Shown here one piece after another: positions 34,372-42,740 of a stretch of DNA of 64,000 bases (positions within the stretch are counted from its first letter, which is position 1; every line of letters starts with the position of its first letter). Made by a program: the position numbers and the translations under genes. The stretch lies in assembly GCF_001544695.2 (NCBI RefSeq), contig NZ_FCOM02000048.1, forward strand, positions 1-64,000, written 5' to 3'. The DNA comes from Caballeronia arvi (GTDB taxonomy: Bacteria; Pseudomonadota; Gammaproteobacteria; Burkholderiales; Burkholderiaceae). Under the pieces are notes generated by a model. The model did no database searches. It had not been told where the DNA came from and saw only the letters and a list, made by a program, of their open reading frames with translations.

Positions 34372-35319
34372 CTACGTGCGGTGCATGTCGCGCAGCGCGC
34401 GCAACTCTTGTGCAGCCGCCATGAGCATGCCGCGCAGCCACACGTGCGAGGCCGAACGATGCCGCGACGGATGCCATAGCTGATAAAAGCGCATGAACGG
34501 AAATTCGATCGGCGGATCGAGCACGGCGAGCGGCAAATGCTGCGCGTGATAGTTGGCGAAATGCCGGCCCGTCGTAAGGATAAGATCGGTTCCCGGAATC
34601 AGGCTCGGCGCGAGATTGAAGTAAGGGCAGCTCACGCGATTGTCGCGATGCACGCGCATGGTGCTGAGCCCGGTATCGACGACGCCGCGCTGATCGCGTG
34701 AATATGGCGTCGGCACGATATGCGCTGCGCCCAGATAATCTTCCGCACCGAACTTGCCCGCTTGCGCGTAGACGCTGTCGCGCGCGACGACACACACCAC
34801 CTCGTCCTCCAACAGTACGGACAGATGCAAATGCTCCGGAGGATTGGGCCAGTTGCCGATGACGATATCCGGCGAGCCCTCCGAAAGCCCCTGCTCATAG
34901 TTGAACGACGCCGAGAGCGGCAGCGCGACGATGCGGGCATGCGGCGCCGCGCGCCTGAATTCGCGCACCACATGCGCGAAAAAAGGCGGCGCCAGATAGT
35001 CGGGCATGCCCACGGTAAAGCTTTGCTCGGTCGTAGCCGGATCGAAATGATCGTCCGATACGAGCAGGTTATCGAGCGCGCTCAATGCGGCCTGCGCGCT
35101 CTGCGCGAGTTGAATCGCGCGTTCGGTGGGCACCATCACGTTCTTTTCACGTGTGAGCAACGGATCGTTGAAGATCGCGCGCAGCCGCTTCAGCGCCGAG
35201 CTGATCGCCGGTTGCGACTGGTTCATACGAATCGCCGTGCGCGACACGCTGCGTTCGGCGATCAGCGTGCATAGCACGCGCAACAGATAAGTATCGAATG
35301 GATCGTCGGTGCGATTCAT
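34372..35319 (-). CDS. LysR-family regulator of the ureide module
   Basis: 315 residues from the ATG at 35319; the frame stays open far upstream but there overlaps the MFS gene. The N-terminal HTH contains VSRTAIRMNQSQPAISSAL and the effector domain is NodD-like. It is divergent from the MFS/HIUase operon across about 290 bases. There CCATAAGGCC near 35416 and GGCTTATTGG near 35498 form a loose inverted pair. It probably responds to a urate breakdown product; effector unknown. Confidence 0.88.
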   Translation of the reverse strand: MNRTDDPFDTYLLRVLCTLIAERSVSRTAIRMNQSQPAISSALKRLRAIFNDPLLTREKNVMVPTERAIQLAQSAQAALSALDNLLVSDDHFDPATTEQSFTVGMPDYLAPPFFAHVVREFRRAAPHARIVALPLSASFNYEQGLSEGSPDIVIGNWPNPPEHLHLSVLLEDEVVCVVARDSVYAQAGKFGAEDYLGAAHIVPTPYSRDQRGVVDTGLSTMRVHRDNRVSCPYFNLAPSLIPGTDLILTTGRHFANYHAQHLPLAVLDPPIEFPFMRFYQLWHPSRHRSASHVWLRGMLMAAAQELRALRDMHRT

Positions 35320-35607
35320 GATGAGTTCAGTGTCTGATGAGTTCGCGTGGCAGCGTCGATATTCTGACAGCCGGAATCGCCATAACCGCGTCAATGAAGC
35401 CGCGCTAGGGTAATCCATAAGGCCCGAAATGCGCCGCGACAAATCGCCTGAAGCCACGCTACATAAGGCTTTGCAACCCATATAGGTGTTGCTATGGGGC
35501 TTATTGGCCCGTCCCCCGTTCCCGTATTGGCGGCCGTTTCTATACTTGCTTCCAACCGGACGCACGGCCGTCACCGCGCGACGCAAACCGACAGGAAAGG
35601 AGACACC

Positions 35608-36948
35608 ATGTCGCTCATCAAACAGGAGATGCCGGTATTCGCAAGCGAGGCGGAAAGCGCCGAAGCGAGCGTCTATCGCAAAGTCTCGTGGCGCTTGCTG
35701 CCGTTTCTCGGCGTGTTGTGGGTGCTCGCGTGGCTGGATCGCGTGAACATCGGCTTCGCCAAATTGCAGATGCTGGACTCGCTGCATTTCAGCGAAGCGG
35801 TGTATGGCCTCGGTGCGGGTATTTTCTTTATCGGCTACTTCCTGTTCGAAGTGCCGTCGAACATGCTGTTGCAGAAGATCGGCGCGAAAAAGACGATCAT
35901 GCGCATCACGATCTGCTGGGGCATCATCTGCATGCTGCAAACGCATGTCACGACACCCACGCAGTTTTATGTCCTGCGGTTTCTGCTCGGCGCATTCGAA
36001 GCCGGTTTCTATCCCGGCGTGATTCTCTATCTCACGTACTGGTATCCGTCGCAACGGCGCGCACGTGCATTCGGCACATTCATGTCGGCATCGGCGATTG
36101 CCGGCGTGCTCGGCGGCCCGCTCGCCGGCTGGATCATGACCTCGATGAGCGGCGTGCACGGCATGTATGGCTGGCAATGGCTTTTCGTAATCGAAGGCAT
36201 TCCTTCGGTGCTGGCCGGCATCTTCGCGTGGTTCTACATGACTGACAAGCCCGAGCAGGCGCGCTGGCTGTCCGACGCCGAAAAGCGCGTCGTGCTCGAC
36301 GCCCTGCAACGCGATAACGCGGCGATGGGCGAACGCGGTCACGATTGGCGCTCGCTCTTCACCAACCGCAAGGTGTGGCTGCTCATCGCGATCTTCTTCT
36401 GCCTGCTGTGCGCGAATTCGACGCTGACTTTCTGGATTCCGACCGTCATCAAGGATGTGGGCATCAGCACGCCGATGGCCGTGGGCTGGATCGCGGCAGT
36501 CGCTTATCTGTGTGGCGCGGCCGGCATGATCATCAACGGCGCGCATTCCGACCGCAGCAACGAAGTGCGCTGGCACTTCAGCGGCGCGGCGATCATCGGC
36601 GGCGTGTCGATGGCGGCGCTCGCGATCCTGATGGGCTTCGACAAGCTGTCGCCGGTGATTGCATTGCTCGCCATGACGGTGTCCCTCGTCGGCACGATGA
36701 GCGCGATCCCCGTGTTCTGGCAATTGCCCAATCGCTATCTCGCGGGCAGCGCGGCAGCGGTCGGCGTGGCGCTCATCAATTCGGTGTCCAATCTCGCGGG
36801 TTTCGGTGCGCCTTACGCGATGGGGCTCATCAAGAATGCGACGGGCAAGGTCACGACCGGCCTTTATCTCGTCGCCGTGATCGAAGTTCTTGCTGCGGTG
36901 CTCGTCCTCATCGGCATTCGCAAGCTCGGCAACAAACAAGGGGCCTGA
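35608..36948 (+). CDS. MFS transporter, ACS family, ureide/urate module
   Basis: 446 residues, 12 transmembrane segments. The start region RLLPFLGVLWVLAWLDRVNIGFAKLQM is typical of the anion:cation symporter family (phthalate, galactonate and allantoate permeases). AGGAGA precedes the ATG. The exported HIUase gene begins one base after its stop, so the two are coupled. Likely substrate is a ureide such as 5-hydroxyisourate, OHCU or allantoin; this is inferred from neighbours. Confidence 0.87.
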   Translation: MSLIKQEMPVFASEAESAEASVYRKVSWRLLPFLGVLWVLAWLDRVNIGFAKLQMLDSLHFSEAVYGLGAGIFFIGYFLFEVPSNMLLQKIGAKKTIMRITICWGIICMLQTHVTTPTQFYVLRFLLGAFEAGFYPGVILYLTYWYPSQRRARAFGTFMSASAIAGVLGGPLAGWIMTSMSGVHGMYGWQWLFVIEGIPSVLAGIFAWFYMTDKPEQARWLSDAEKRVVLDALQRDNAAMGERGHDWRSLFTNRKVWLLIAIFFCLLCANSTLTFWIPTVIKDVGISTPMAVGWIAAVAYLCGAAGMIINGAHSDRSNEVRWHFSGAAIIGGVSMAALAILMGFDKLSPVIALLAMTVSLVGTMSAIPVFWQLPNRYLAGSAAAVGVALINSVSNLAGFGAPYAMGLIKNATGKVTTGLYLVAVIEVLAAVLVLIGIRKLGNKQGA

Positions 36949-36949
36949 C

Positions 36950-37474
36950 ATGCGCGACAAAGACAATTCCCCTGCCTTCGATGTGAGCCGCCGTCGCTTC
37001 GCGCTGCAATCGGTGGCGCTGGGCGGCAGCATGTTGATGGCGAAGGCCGCACTCGCCGCCGATGCGCCAACGCCGCTCGCACCCAATCAGACGACCGGCC
37101 CGACGCAACAGGACGGTCTGAGCCCGCGACTTACCATGCACGCACTCGACACCTGGCACGGCACGCCCGGAGCCGGCATGCGCGTGGATCTGTTTGCCAT
37201 CGAGGATGGCCAGTCGAAACTTCTGCGGACCATCACGCTTGCGGCGAGTGGCCGCAGCGAGCCACCGCTTCTGATCGACGATACCTATCGCGTCGGCACA
37301 TATGAGTTGTTGCTGCACGCAGACGAATACTTCGCCGCGCGCAAGGCGAATCTGCCGCAGCCACTCTTTCTTTCGAAGATACCGCTGCGCTTTCGCATCA
37401 CCGACGCCAGTCAACGCATTCACTTGCCGGTGTTGTTCGGGCCGTGGAGCTATAACTACTACCGCGGCAGTTGA
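36950..37474 (+). CDS. Exported (Tat) 5-hydroxyisourate hydrolase, transthyretin-like
   Basis: 174 residues. A twin-arginine leader SRRRFALQSVALGG (about 14-27) is followed by AALAADA, then a transthyretin-like domain starting LTMHALDTWHGTPG with catalytic His, later RIHLPVLFGPWSY and the C-terminal YYRGS of HIU hydrolases. The usual TNxDGR segment is replaced by ASGRSEPP, so one active-site element is altered. It would hydrolyse 5-hydroxyisourate to OHCU in the periplasm. It is directly coupled to the MFS gene. Confidence 0.87.
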   Translation: MRDKDNSPAFDVSRRRFALQSVALGGSMLMAKAALAADAPTPLAPNQTTGPTQQDGLSPRLTMHALDTWHGTPGAGMRVDLFAIEDGQSKLLRTITLAASGRSEPPLLIDDTYRVGTYELLLHADEYFAARKANLPQPLFLSKIPLRFRITDASQRIHLPVLFGPWSYNYYRGS

Positions 37475-37512
37475 GCAGAAGTCAAACGACAGGCGAGATC
37501 AGGAGACACATC

Positions 37513-37851
37513 ATGGCCGCAGGCATCACCACGCATGTACTCGACGTCGCACTCGGCAAGCCCGCTGCCGGCATGCAGATCGAATTGTTCGACATCAGCA
37601 CTCAACCGCCCACGCTGATCGCGCGCACGCGCACGAATCGCGATGGACGCACCGATTCACCCATCCTGCCGGCCGCGCAGGCGCGCGCGGGCGATTTCGA
37701 GTTGCGCTTCTGGGTCGCCGATTACTTCAAGACGCCCGATGTATTCGCCGATGTCGTGCCGGTGCGCTTCACGCTCGCCGATGCGGCTCAGCACTATCAC
37801 GTGCCCTTGCTGTGTTCGCCGTGGAGCTTCGGAACCTATCGCGGCAGTTGA
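37513..37851 (+). CDS. uraH: 5-hydroxyisourate hydrolase (cytosolic)
   Basis: 112 residues, full length for the enzyme. ITTHVLDVALGKPA with catalytic His, TNRDGR, HYHVPLLCSPWSF and the C-terminal TYRGS are all canonical. It hydrolyses 5-hydroxyisourate to OHCU, the substrate of UraD. It follows the exported paralogue by 38 bases with AGGAG upstream. The pair differ in localisation and in the middle motif. Confidence 0.93.
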   Translation: MAAGITTHVLDVALGKPAAGMQIELFDISTQPPTLIARTRTNRDGRTDSPILPAAQARAGDFELRFWVADYFKTPDVFADVVPVRFTLADAAQHYHVPLLCSPWSFGTYRGS

Positions 37852-37979
37852 ATCATTCGCGGTGGTCAAGGGAAGGATCGATGTGTTCATGGAGAGAGCT
37901 ATTTATTGATTCGAAACTTCCCACGGGCAAGCCTCGCTTTAATGACTCTGCCCTTTCAATTGCAACTCATTTATACGAT

Positions 37980-38039
37980 TAACCTCTAGCGTATCGTGCA
38001 CGTGCATGGCATAGTGCAAATACAATCAATTAGAGGTTA
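37980..38039 (+). promoter_or_regulatory. Inverted repeat that could mask the hns-like ribosome binding site
   Basis: TAACCTCTA (37980-37988) and TAGAGGTTA (38031-38039) are exact complements 42 bases apart. The right arm contains the GAGG Shine-Dalgarno three to seven bases before the ATG at 38043. If transcription starts at or before about 37980 (a weak TATAC lies near 37971), the mRNA could fold to hide the site. Alternatively it is a paired DNA operator. Confidence 0.4.
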
Positions 38040-38042
38040 GTC

Positions 38043-38552
38043 ATGTCCACGCTCGAAAGTATTCAGGCACGTATCGAAGCACTTCAGGCGAAAGCCGATG
38101 CGCTCCTTGCAAAGGAATCGGAAGGCGCGCTGCAAAAGATTCATGAATTAATGTCGCGTCACGGATTGAGCATCTCGGACATCGAACGTTATTCGGGCAC
38201 ATCCAAAAAGGCAGGACGACCGGCCTCGATAAAGAAACAGAGCACGAAACAAAGCACGGTCGCTTATCAGGATCCCAAGACCGGGGCGACATGGAGCGGA
38301 CGCGGGCGTGCGCCTGGCTGGATCGCCAACGCGAAGGACCGCACCAAGTTTGCGGTTGGCGCAAGCGAGTCGGGTACGAAAACCAAAGGCAAGGCGGGCG
38401 TCGCAGCCAAGCGCAAAAGAACCGGGCAACCGCGCGGTCCTCAACCCGCGCTTTATCGCGATCCGCAATCTGGCGCAACGTGGAGCGGGCGTGGCCGCGC
38501 GCCTGCGTGGCTCGCGTCTATCGAAGACCGCACGCCATTTCTGATCGGCTGA
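38043..38552 (+). CDS. H-NS-like histone protein with duplicated DNA-binding domain
   Basis: 169 residues. A coiled-coil oligomerisation region (about 1-50) is followed by a linker and two copies of the H-NS C-terminal domain: one at about 75-103 (DPKTGATWSGRGRAPGWI) and one at about 140-168 (DPQSGATWSGRGRAPAWL). The linker is Lys-rich. The usual Burkholderia H-NS has one such domain and about 100 residues. Two sites per chain should raise avidity for AT-rich DNA. It probably silences horizontally acquired genes. Confidence 0.9.
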   Translation: MSTLESIQARIEALQAKADALLAKESEGALQKIHELMSRHGLSISDIERYSGTSKKAGRPASIKKQSTKQSTVAYQDPKTGATWSGRGRAPGWIANAKDRTKFAVGASESGTKTKGKAGVAAKRKRTGQPRGPQPALYRDPQSGATWSGRGRAPAWLASIEDRTPFLIG

Positions 38553-38562
38553 TGGGAAATTA

Positions 38563-38599
38563 AAGACCGGCGGAGTGCGTTCGTCACTCCGCCGGTCTT
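38563..38599. terminator. Bidirectional terminator between the H-NS-like and VOC genes
   Basis: 15-bp perfect stem (38563-38577 with 38585-38599), loop CGTTCGT. The T tracts on either side are short, but its placement between convergent stops fits termination in both directions. Confidence 0.75.
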
Positions 38600-38620
38600 A
38601 TCGCAAACGCGTTGCCTGAC

Positions 38621-39022
38621 CTAAACGCGTGGATCGTAATCGAATTCGATCCGAATGCCGCCCGGCTCATAAATCATCATATGGCGCTTGGGGCCGGCGC
38701 CTAACAGTTCTGGCGCAAATTCCACTTTCACACCCGGCCACGCCGACACGCGCTCGAGTATCGTCGCGAGTGCGGCTTCATCTGTTGCGCGCAACGCGAG
38801 ATGATGAAGCCCGATATTCTTTCGCCTGTCGAACGCGACTGGCGCTGATTCGTCTTTCACCTGCCATAGCGTAACCAATAGCTTTCCGTCCGATACGAAT
38901 ACGGCCGGATACTCTGGCCGCTCACCGACGATCTTCCATTCGAGACATTCAACAAAGAAGTCTCGCGTCGATTCGAGGTTGCGCACGGTGAGACCAACGT
39001 GATCGATTCCAGCTGTCAGCAT
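38621..39022 (-). CDS. VOC (glyoxalase/dioxygenase fold) family protein
   Basis: 133 residues with two beta-alpha-beta-beta-beta units: IDHVGLTVRNLESTRDFF and IGLHHLALRATDEAAL. His residues at the unit starts and the Glu in IRIEFDYD make a plausible metal site. Family members include glyoxalase I, fosfomycin-resistance enzymes and extradiol dioxygenases; the function here is not resolvable. Its stop faces the H-NS-like gene across the shared terminator. Confidence 0.82.
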   Translation of the reverse strand: MLTAGIDHVGLTVRNLESTRDFFVECLEWKIVGERPEYPAVFVSDGKLLVTLWQVKDESAPVAFDRRKNIGLHHLALRATDEAALATILERVSAWPGVKVEFAPELLGAGPKRHMMIYEPGGIRIEFDYDPRV

Positions 39023-39216
39023 CGTTTCCTCCGGCCTTTCGGATAGGAAGCATCTCTTTCGCTTCCATCGGCATGCTAACCCACTTCGGTTTCAGCACTC
39101 GCGACAATGCGTCATCTCGTCACGCGCGAAGGGCGACAACAGGCTTCATAAATGCGAGAGAGGTAATCCGACGTTCGAGCGCCCCATGCACTGGGCGCTC
39201 GAATCGTCGAGCACGC

Positions 39217-39642
39217 TCAGGCGAGCGTCAATTTGACATCGATGTTATTGCGCGTCGCATTCGAATACGGGCACACGATGTGGGCCTTGTCGACCAATGC
39301 CTGCGCCTCGCTGCGTTCCATGCCCGGCAGCGATATCTTCAACTCCACTTCGATGCCGAAGCCATTCGGGATTTGACCAATGCCCACGCTGCCATCGACG
39401 GCGACATCTTTCGGCAGCGTGATCTTGTCGCGCGCCGCGACGAACTTGATCGCGCCGATAAAGCATGCGCTATAGCCCGCGGCGAAGAGTTGCTCGGGAT
39501 TCGTGCCATCGCCGCCACCGCCGCCCAACTCTTTTGGCGTCGTCAGCCTCAGATCCAGATTGCTTTCGGGCACGGTCGCGCGGCCATCGCGTCCGCCGGT
39601 GACATGAGCATGCGCACGGTAAAGAACCTTTTCAATCGACAT
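39217..39642 (-). CDS. ohr: Organic hydroperoxide resistance protein (Ohr)
   Basis: 141 residues from the ATG at 39642 with AGGAG upstream. The redox pair Cys60 (SACFIGA) and Cys124 (VCPYSNATR) plus Arg18 and Glu50 make the Ohr active site. It reduces organic hydroperoxides with lipoyl-dependent electrons. No OhrR regulator is adjacent. Confidence 0.93.
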   Translation of the reverse strand: MSIEKVLYRAHAHVTGGRDGRATVPESNLDLRLTTPKELGGGGGDGTNPEQLFAAGYSACFIGAIKFVAARDKITLPKDVAVDGSVGIGQIPNGFGIEVELKISLPGMERSEAQALVDKAHIVCPYSNATRNNIDVKLTLA

Positions 39643-39844
39643 CGTGAGACTCCTGTGCGTTGTGTTGAGCGGCCTTCGTGGCGCAAGCATGCCGCCCGAC
39701 TTCCGCTGACATGGATTCCCGAGGGGACGCCGTCCCGCAAGGGTCGGGTTCCACAACGAAGGATACTCAAGACGCGGTAAGCTCGCTGACGCGTGCTAGC
39801 AAAGGCTGCCTCGAAAAAACGAACGAAATGGACCGACGTCTGAA

Positions 39845-40240
39845 TCACGCAGCCTGTCCCGCCCTTTCGTCCTCCACCATCCGTGCGTGCGCGTAGACAC
39901 GATCGCGCTCTCGTGCGACGAGCGTGCGCTTGCCCGCGAGCGTCTGTCGATGATATTTCGGATCGCCCATCTGCAACACGTATTCGCCATGTCGATGACG
40001 CAGATAGCGCTGGAAAAACTCCGCGCCGGGCAAGCCGCTATCCAGCGCCATCAGCACGCCATAGTCGATGTTGTGCACATCGCCCAGTGTCTTGACCGCG
40101 GATTCGAGCGCCGCATAGCGCTGCGGCAGCGGCACGGTCTTGTCGCACAGCGCATGAAAGCGCTGATAAGCCAGCACGTGCCCGTGCAATGCGCAACGCC
40201 ATAACGCCTTCGCAAGCCGTTGACTGAGTTCCGTTTCCAC
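39845..40240 (-). CDS. Hypothetical protein
   Basis: 131 residues if the GTG at 40240 is the start, which has GGGAGG four bases upstream. An in-frame ATG well upstream extends it to 180 residues but has no good signal. His/Tyr-rich and basic, with no signal peptide or membrane segment, and no family recognised. It sits alone on the minus strand, about 200 bases upstream of ohr. Confidence 0.55.
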   Translation of the reverse strand: METELSQRLAKALWRCALHGHVLAYQRFHALCDKTVPLPQRYAALESAVKTLGDVHNIDYGVLMALDSGLPGAEFFQRYLRHRHGEYVLQMGDPKYHRQTLAGKRTLVARERDRVYAHARMVEDERAGQAA

Positions 40241-40993
40241 GTTCCCTCCCGCAAGGTACGCGCACGTATGCGCGCGACATCCCACCGTCATTCCGAAACG
40301 ATGACGGTGACCGATTGCCTGGAAATCACTTGCAACGCCAAGAGATATCGCGTCTCGAGCCAGTGCGCGGATTGATTTGCGCGTCATGCCATAACTTGCT
40401 TCGCAAAAATGGCAACGTTCGATCAGATTACTTCGAAGATTCGGCTAAAGACGCTTCAATAGAACGACATGTTTTTATTACCCGCGTTGAACGAAACAGC
40501 GCAAATAGCCATGCACACGAAACGCATTGAGGATTATGCTTATCAGGTTTTCTGCGAAGCGACTGCGACCCGGTGCATCAGATAGCATGTTTTCCAGCGC
40601 GGCGACAGACGAGCAAAAACAAAGCGCGAGCGTTACGCGCTTCGATTACTTTTCGCCCCGAAGTACTTTGTTGATCCGGCGCCACGATGCGCGACCCTCG
40701 TAACCGAGGACGCTCGCGGCAGCATGCAACTCGATTACATGCTAGCAAACATATCGCGGGAAACCAAGGAAAGTTTCCTCATGGCGGAACGCCGAATGGT
40801 TTCACGCGGCTGTCATTCGGCATATTTTTCCCGCAGCAGCTTGACCTGAACGATTCATGCAAATTCGCGAAACCTTGAAAAACACGCGTCAAGGAAATGA
40901 TTAACGCATGATGGTCAATACGCTAACAGAGCGCCGCGATTAGCCCTTCTCCCATCGATAGCGCGGCGCGACGTTTCGCGCGCCGCACTGCGG
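40241..40993. other. Intergenic region without supported genes
   Basis: About 750 bases, locally AT-richer (40430-40560 and 40850-40930), with only short unsupported frames on both strands. I see no tRNA and no strong terminator in this part. It ends at the PmrA-like box. Confidence 0.4.
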
Positions 40994-41010
40994 TTTAAGA
41001 TTGGTTTAAG
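40994..41010 (+). promoter_or_regulatory. PmrA/BasR/QseB-type direct repeat
   Basis: TTTAAG-ATTGG-TTTAAG fits the YTTAAK-N5-YTTAAK consensus, an 11-bp-period direct repeat bound by OmpR-class regulators of the PmrA group. A possible -10, TAAAAC, follows at 41021-41026. An OmpR-type regulator is encoded about 2 kb away (42737-43468). Confidence 0.5.
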
Positions 41011-41032
41011 CATGGGAGACTAAAACGTGTCA

Positions 41033-41217
41033 TGTGATGCAGGCAGCACAGCGGCTCGTGCCGTTTCGCTTCGCCTCGTTTCAAATCGGCTTTCGTTCCA
41101 ACGTCCACGCGGATGGTCAAACCGGGCAACGCCACGACGCGCTTTCTCTACGCGCGACACGGCGCAGGCGATGATCATCCCATTCAGCCCGGCATATGTC
41201 TGCCGGGCTTTTTTTTT
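41033..41217 (+). ncRNA. Candidate small RNA, about 185 nt
   Basis: A strong plus-strand terminator (41186-41217) has no plus-strand gene to end. Upstream lie the PmrA-like box and a -10-like TAAAAC, which predict a start near 41033. Frames inside it run through the terminator, so a peptide is unlikely. No Rfam family recognised. The start is approximate. Confidence 0.35.
41186..41217 (+). terminator. Strong rho-independent terminator on the plus strand
   Basis: AGCCCGGCA pairs with TGCCGGGCT (41186-41194 with 41201-41209) around TATGTC, followed by a run of T to 41217. The last T is the first base of the minus-strand kinase stop codon, so the element is fixed between the two transcripts. 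Confidence 0.85.
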
Positions 41218-42740
41218 CAGCCGTGCGGTCCGCGTATTTGCGGCGCACCATTGCCCGTCTGGGTGACGGCAGCAGGCAGATCGAAGCGAAACGCCGTACC
41301 GGTACCCGCCGTATCGATCAGGCGAATCTGGCTGCCGTGCAATTGCAGCATGCGTTGCACGATCAGCAAGCCCAGGCCGCCGCGATGAGCGCCGCCCGAT
41401 GCGAACGGCCGCTGAAAGAGCGCGTCGCGCATGTCGGGCGGGATGCCAGATCCTGTGTCGCTGACCGTGATCGTCACTCCCTCGGCAGGCTCGCCGGCCT
41501 GCGCGAGCGTCACGCGTACCGTGCCGTATGCGGGCGTATGACGGATCGCGTTGTCGAGCAGGTTGGTCAGCACGCGCTCGATCATGCCCAGGTCGGCCAT
41601 CACGTTCGGCAAACGCGGCGCGATGTCCGCAACGAGCCGCACGCCGCGCGACTGTGCGGGCAACTCGAACTTCTCGAAGACGTCCTGCACCAGATCGGTG
41701 AGCGAAAACGGCTCGGATTCCGGTGCGACCATGCCGTGTTCGAGCTTCGCGAGTTCGAACAGCGACTGCGCGAGATGACCGACCTTCGCGCTCTGCGCGA
41801 GCGCGATCGACAGATAGCGGCGGCGGTCGGCATCGGCGAGCGTGTCGGACTTGAGCGATAGCGTCTCCAGATAACCATGCAGCGACGATAGCGGCGTGCG
41901 CAGATCGTGCGAGATGTTGGCCACCATTTCGCGACGTTCGCGATCCTGCCGCCCGAGCTCACGCCATTGCTCGCCGATGCGCTCCGCCATCTGCGCAAAG
42001 GCGCTTTCGAGTACCACGATCTCGTCGCGCTCATCGGCTTTGTCGATATGAAGCGCCGAAGACAAAGGCGGTTCGGCAGGCGCACCGCGTGCATCGAACT
42101 TGCGCATCGCGTCGGTCAGGCGGCGCAGCGGCCGCGTGACGAGCCCGAACGCGACAACGCCCGCGACGAGGCCGAGCAGCGTGACGAGACCCATCGACGC
42201 GAGCGTGGTCCGCAAAACCGCGCTCGCCGATGCCTTCGCCGCGAGCACGTCGTGCTCTTCGCCGAGCAGCACGACATAGACGTAACCGAATGGCGCTTTG
42301 CCCGGCGCGGCGAGCGGCGCGGCGCTGAAGACCTTGCGCGCGTCGTTGCTGCGCGGATCGTCGCCGGGAATCGGCAAGGGATCACCGTCGAGAAATCTGC
42401 GCACCGGCGCGAGATCGACGCGATCACGTTTCAGATGCCCCGGCGGTGCATCATCGGCGCGGATACGGCCCGTATCGTCGAGCAGATAGACTTCGACGCT
42501 CGGATTCACCACCATCAACTGGCTGAAAAGACGGCGCACGGCGGGCGCGTCGATATCCTTGGCATCGGCGAGCGCGCCATCACGCGCGATATGCGCCGCG
42601 AGTCCACGCGAAAGACTTTGAATGACTTCTTTCTCGCGCAGATCGCTCGCGCGAATCTGAAGCCATGCCGATGCACCGCAGCACGCGAGCAGCAGCACGC
42701 AGAACACTGCGAAGAGCCGTTGCGACAGCGTGAGCTTCAC
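41217..42740 (-). CDS. Membrane sensor histidine kinase (OmpR-class partner)
   Basis: 507 residues. TM1 is at about 8-27, the periplasmic domain at about 28-175, TM2 at about 178-202, then a HAMP domain, phosphoacceptor His278 (NISHDLRTPLSS) and a HATPase domain with DNAIRHTP, DTGSGIP and GGLGLLIV. It starts inside the end of the response regulator gene (ATGA overlap). It is divergent from the periplasmic methionine sulfoxide repair operon, whose expression it may control in response to envelope oxidation. The stimulus is not shown. Confidence 0.9.
   Translation of the reverse strand: MKLTLSQRLFAVFCVLLLACCGASAWLQIRASDLREKEVIQSLSRGLAAHIARDGALADAKDIDAPAVRRLFSQLMVVNPSVEVYLLDDTGRIRADDAPPGHLKRDRVDLAPVRRFLDGDPLPIPGDDPRSNDARKVFSAAPLAAPGKAPFGYVYVVLLGEEHDVLAAKASASAVLRTTLASMGLVTLLGLVAGVVAFGLVTRPLRRLTDAMRKFDARGAPAEPPLSSALHIDKADERDEIVVLESAFAQMAERIGEQWRELGRQDRERREMVANISHDLRTPLSSLHGYLETLSLKSDTLADADRRRYLSIALAQSAKVGHLAQSLFELAKLEHGMVAPESEPFSLTDLVQDVFEKFELPAQSRGVRLVADIAPRLPNVMADLGMIERVLTNLLDNAIRHTPAYGTVRVTLAQAGEPAEGVTITVSDTGSGIPPDMRDALFQRPFASGGAHRGGLGLLIVQRMLQLHGSQIRLIDTAGTGTAFRFDLPAAVTQTGNGAPQIRGPHG

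Noticed and set aside
34372-37086. One 904-codon minus-strand frame as a single giant protein
   Set aside because: Only the last 315 codons form the LysR regulator; the upstream part is antisense to the MFS gene and lacks any motif or start signal.
40241-41216. Small protein genes in the intergenic region before the two-component system
   Set aside because: Short frames have poor start signals, and those inside the candidate sRNA run through its terminator.
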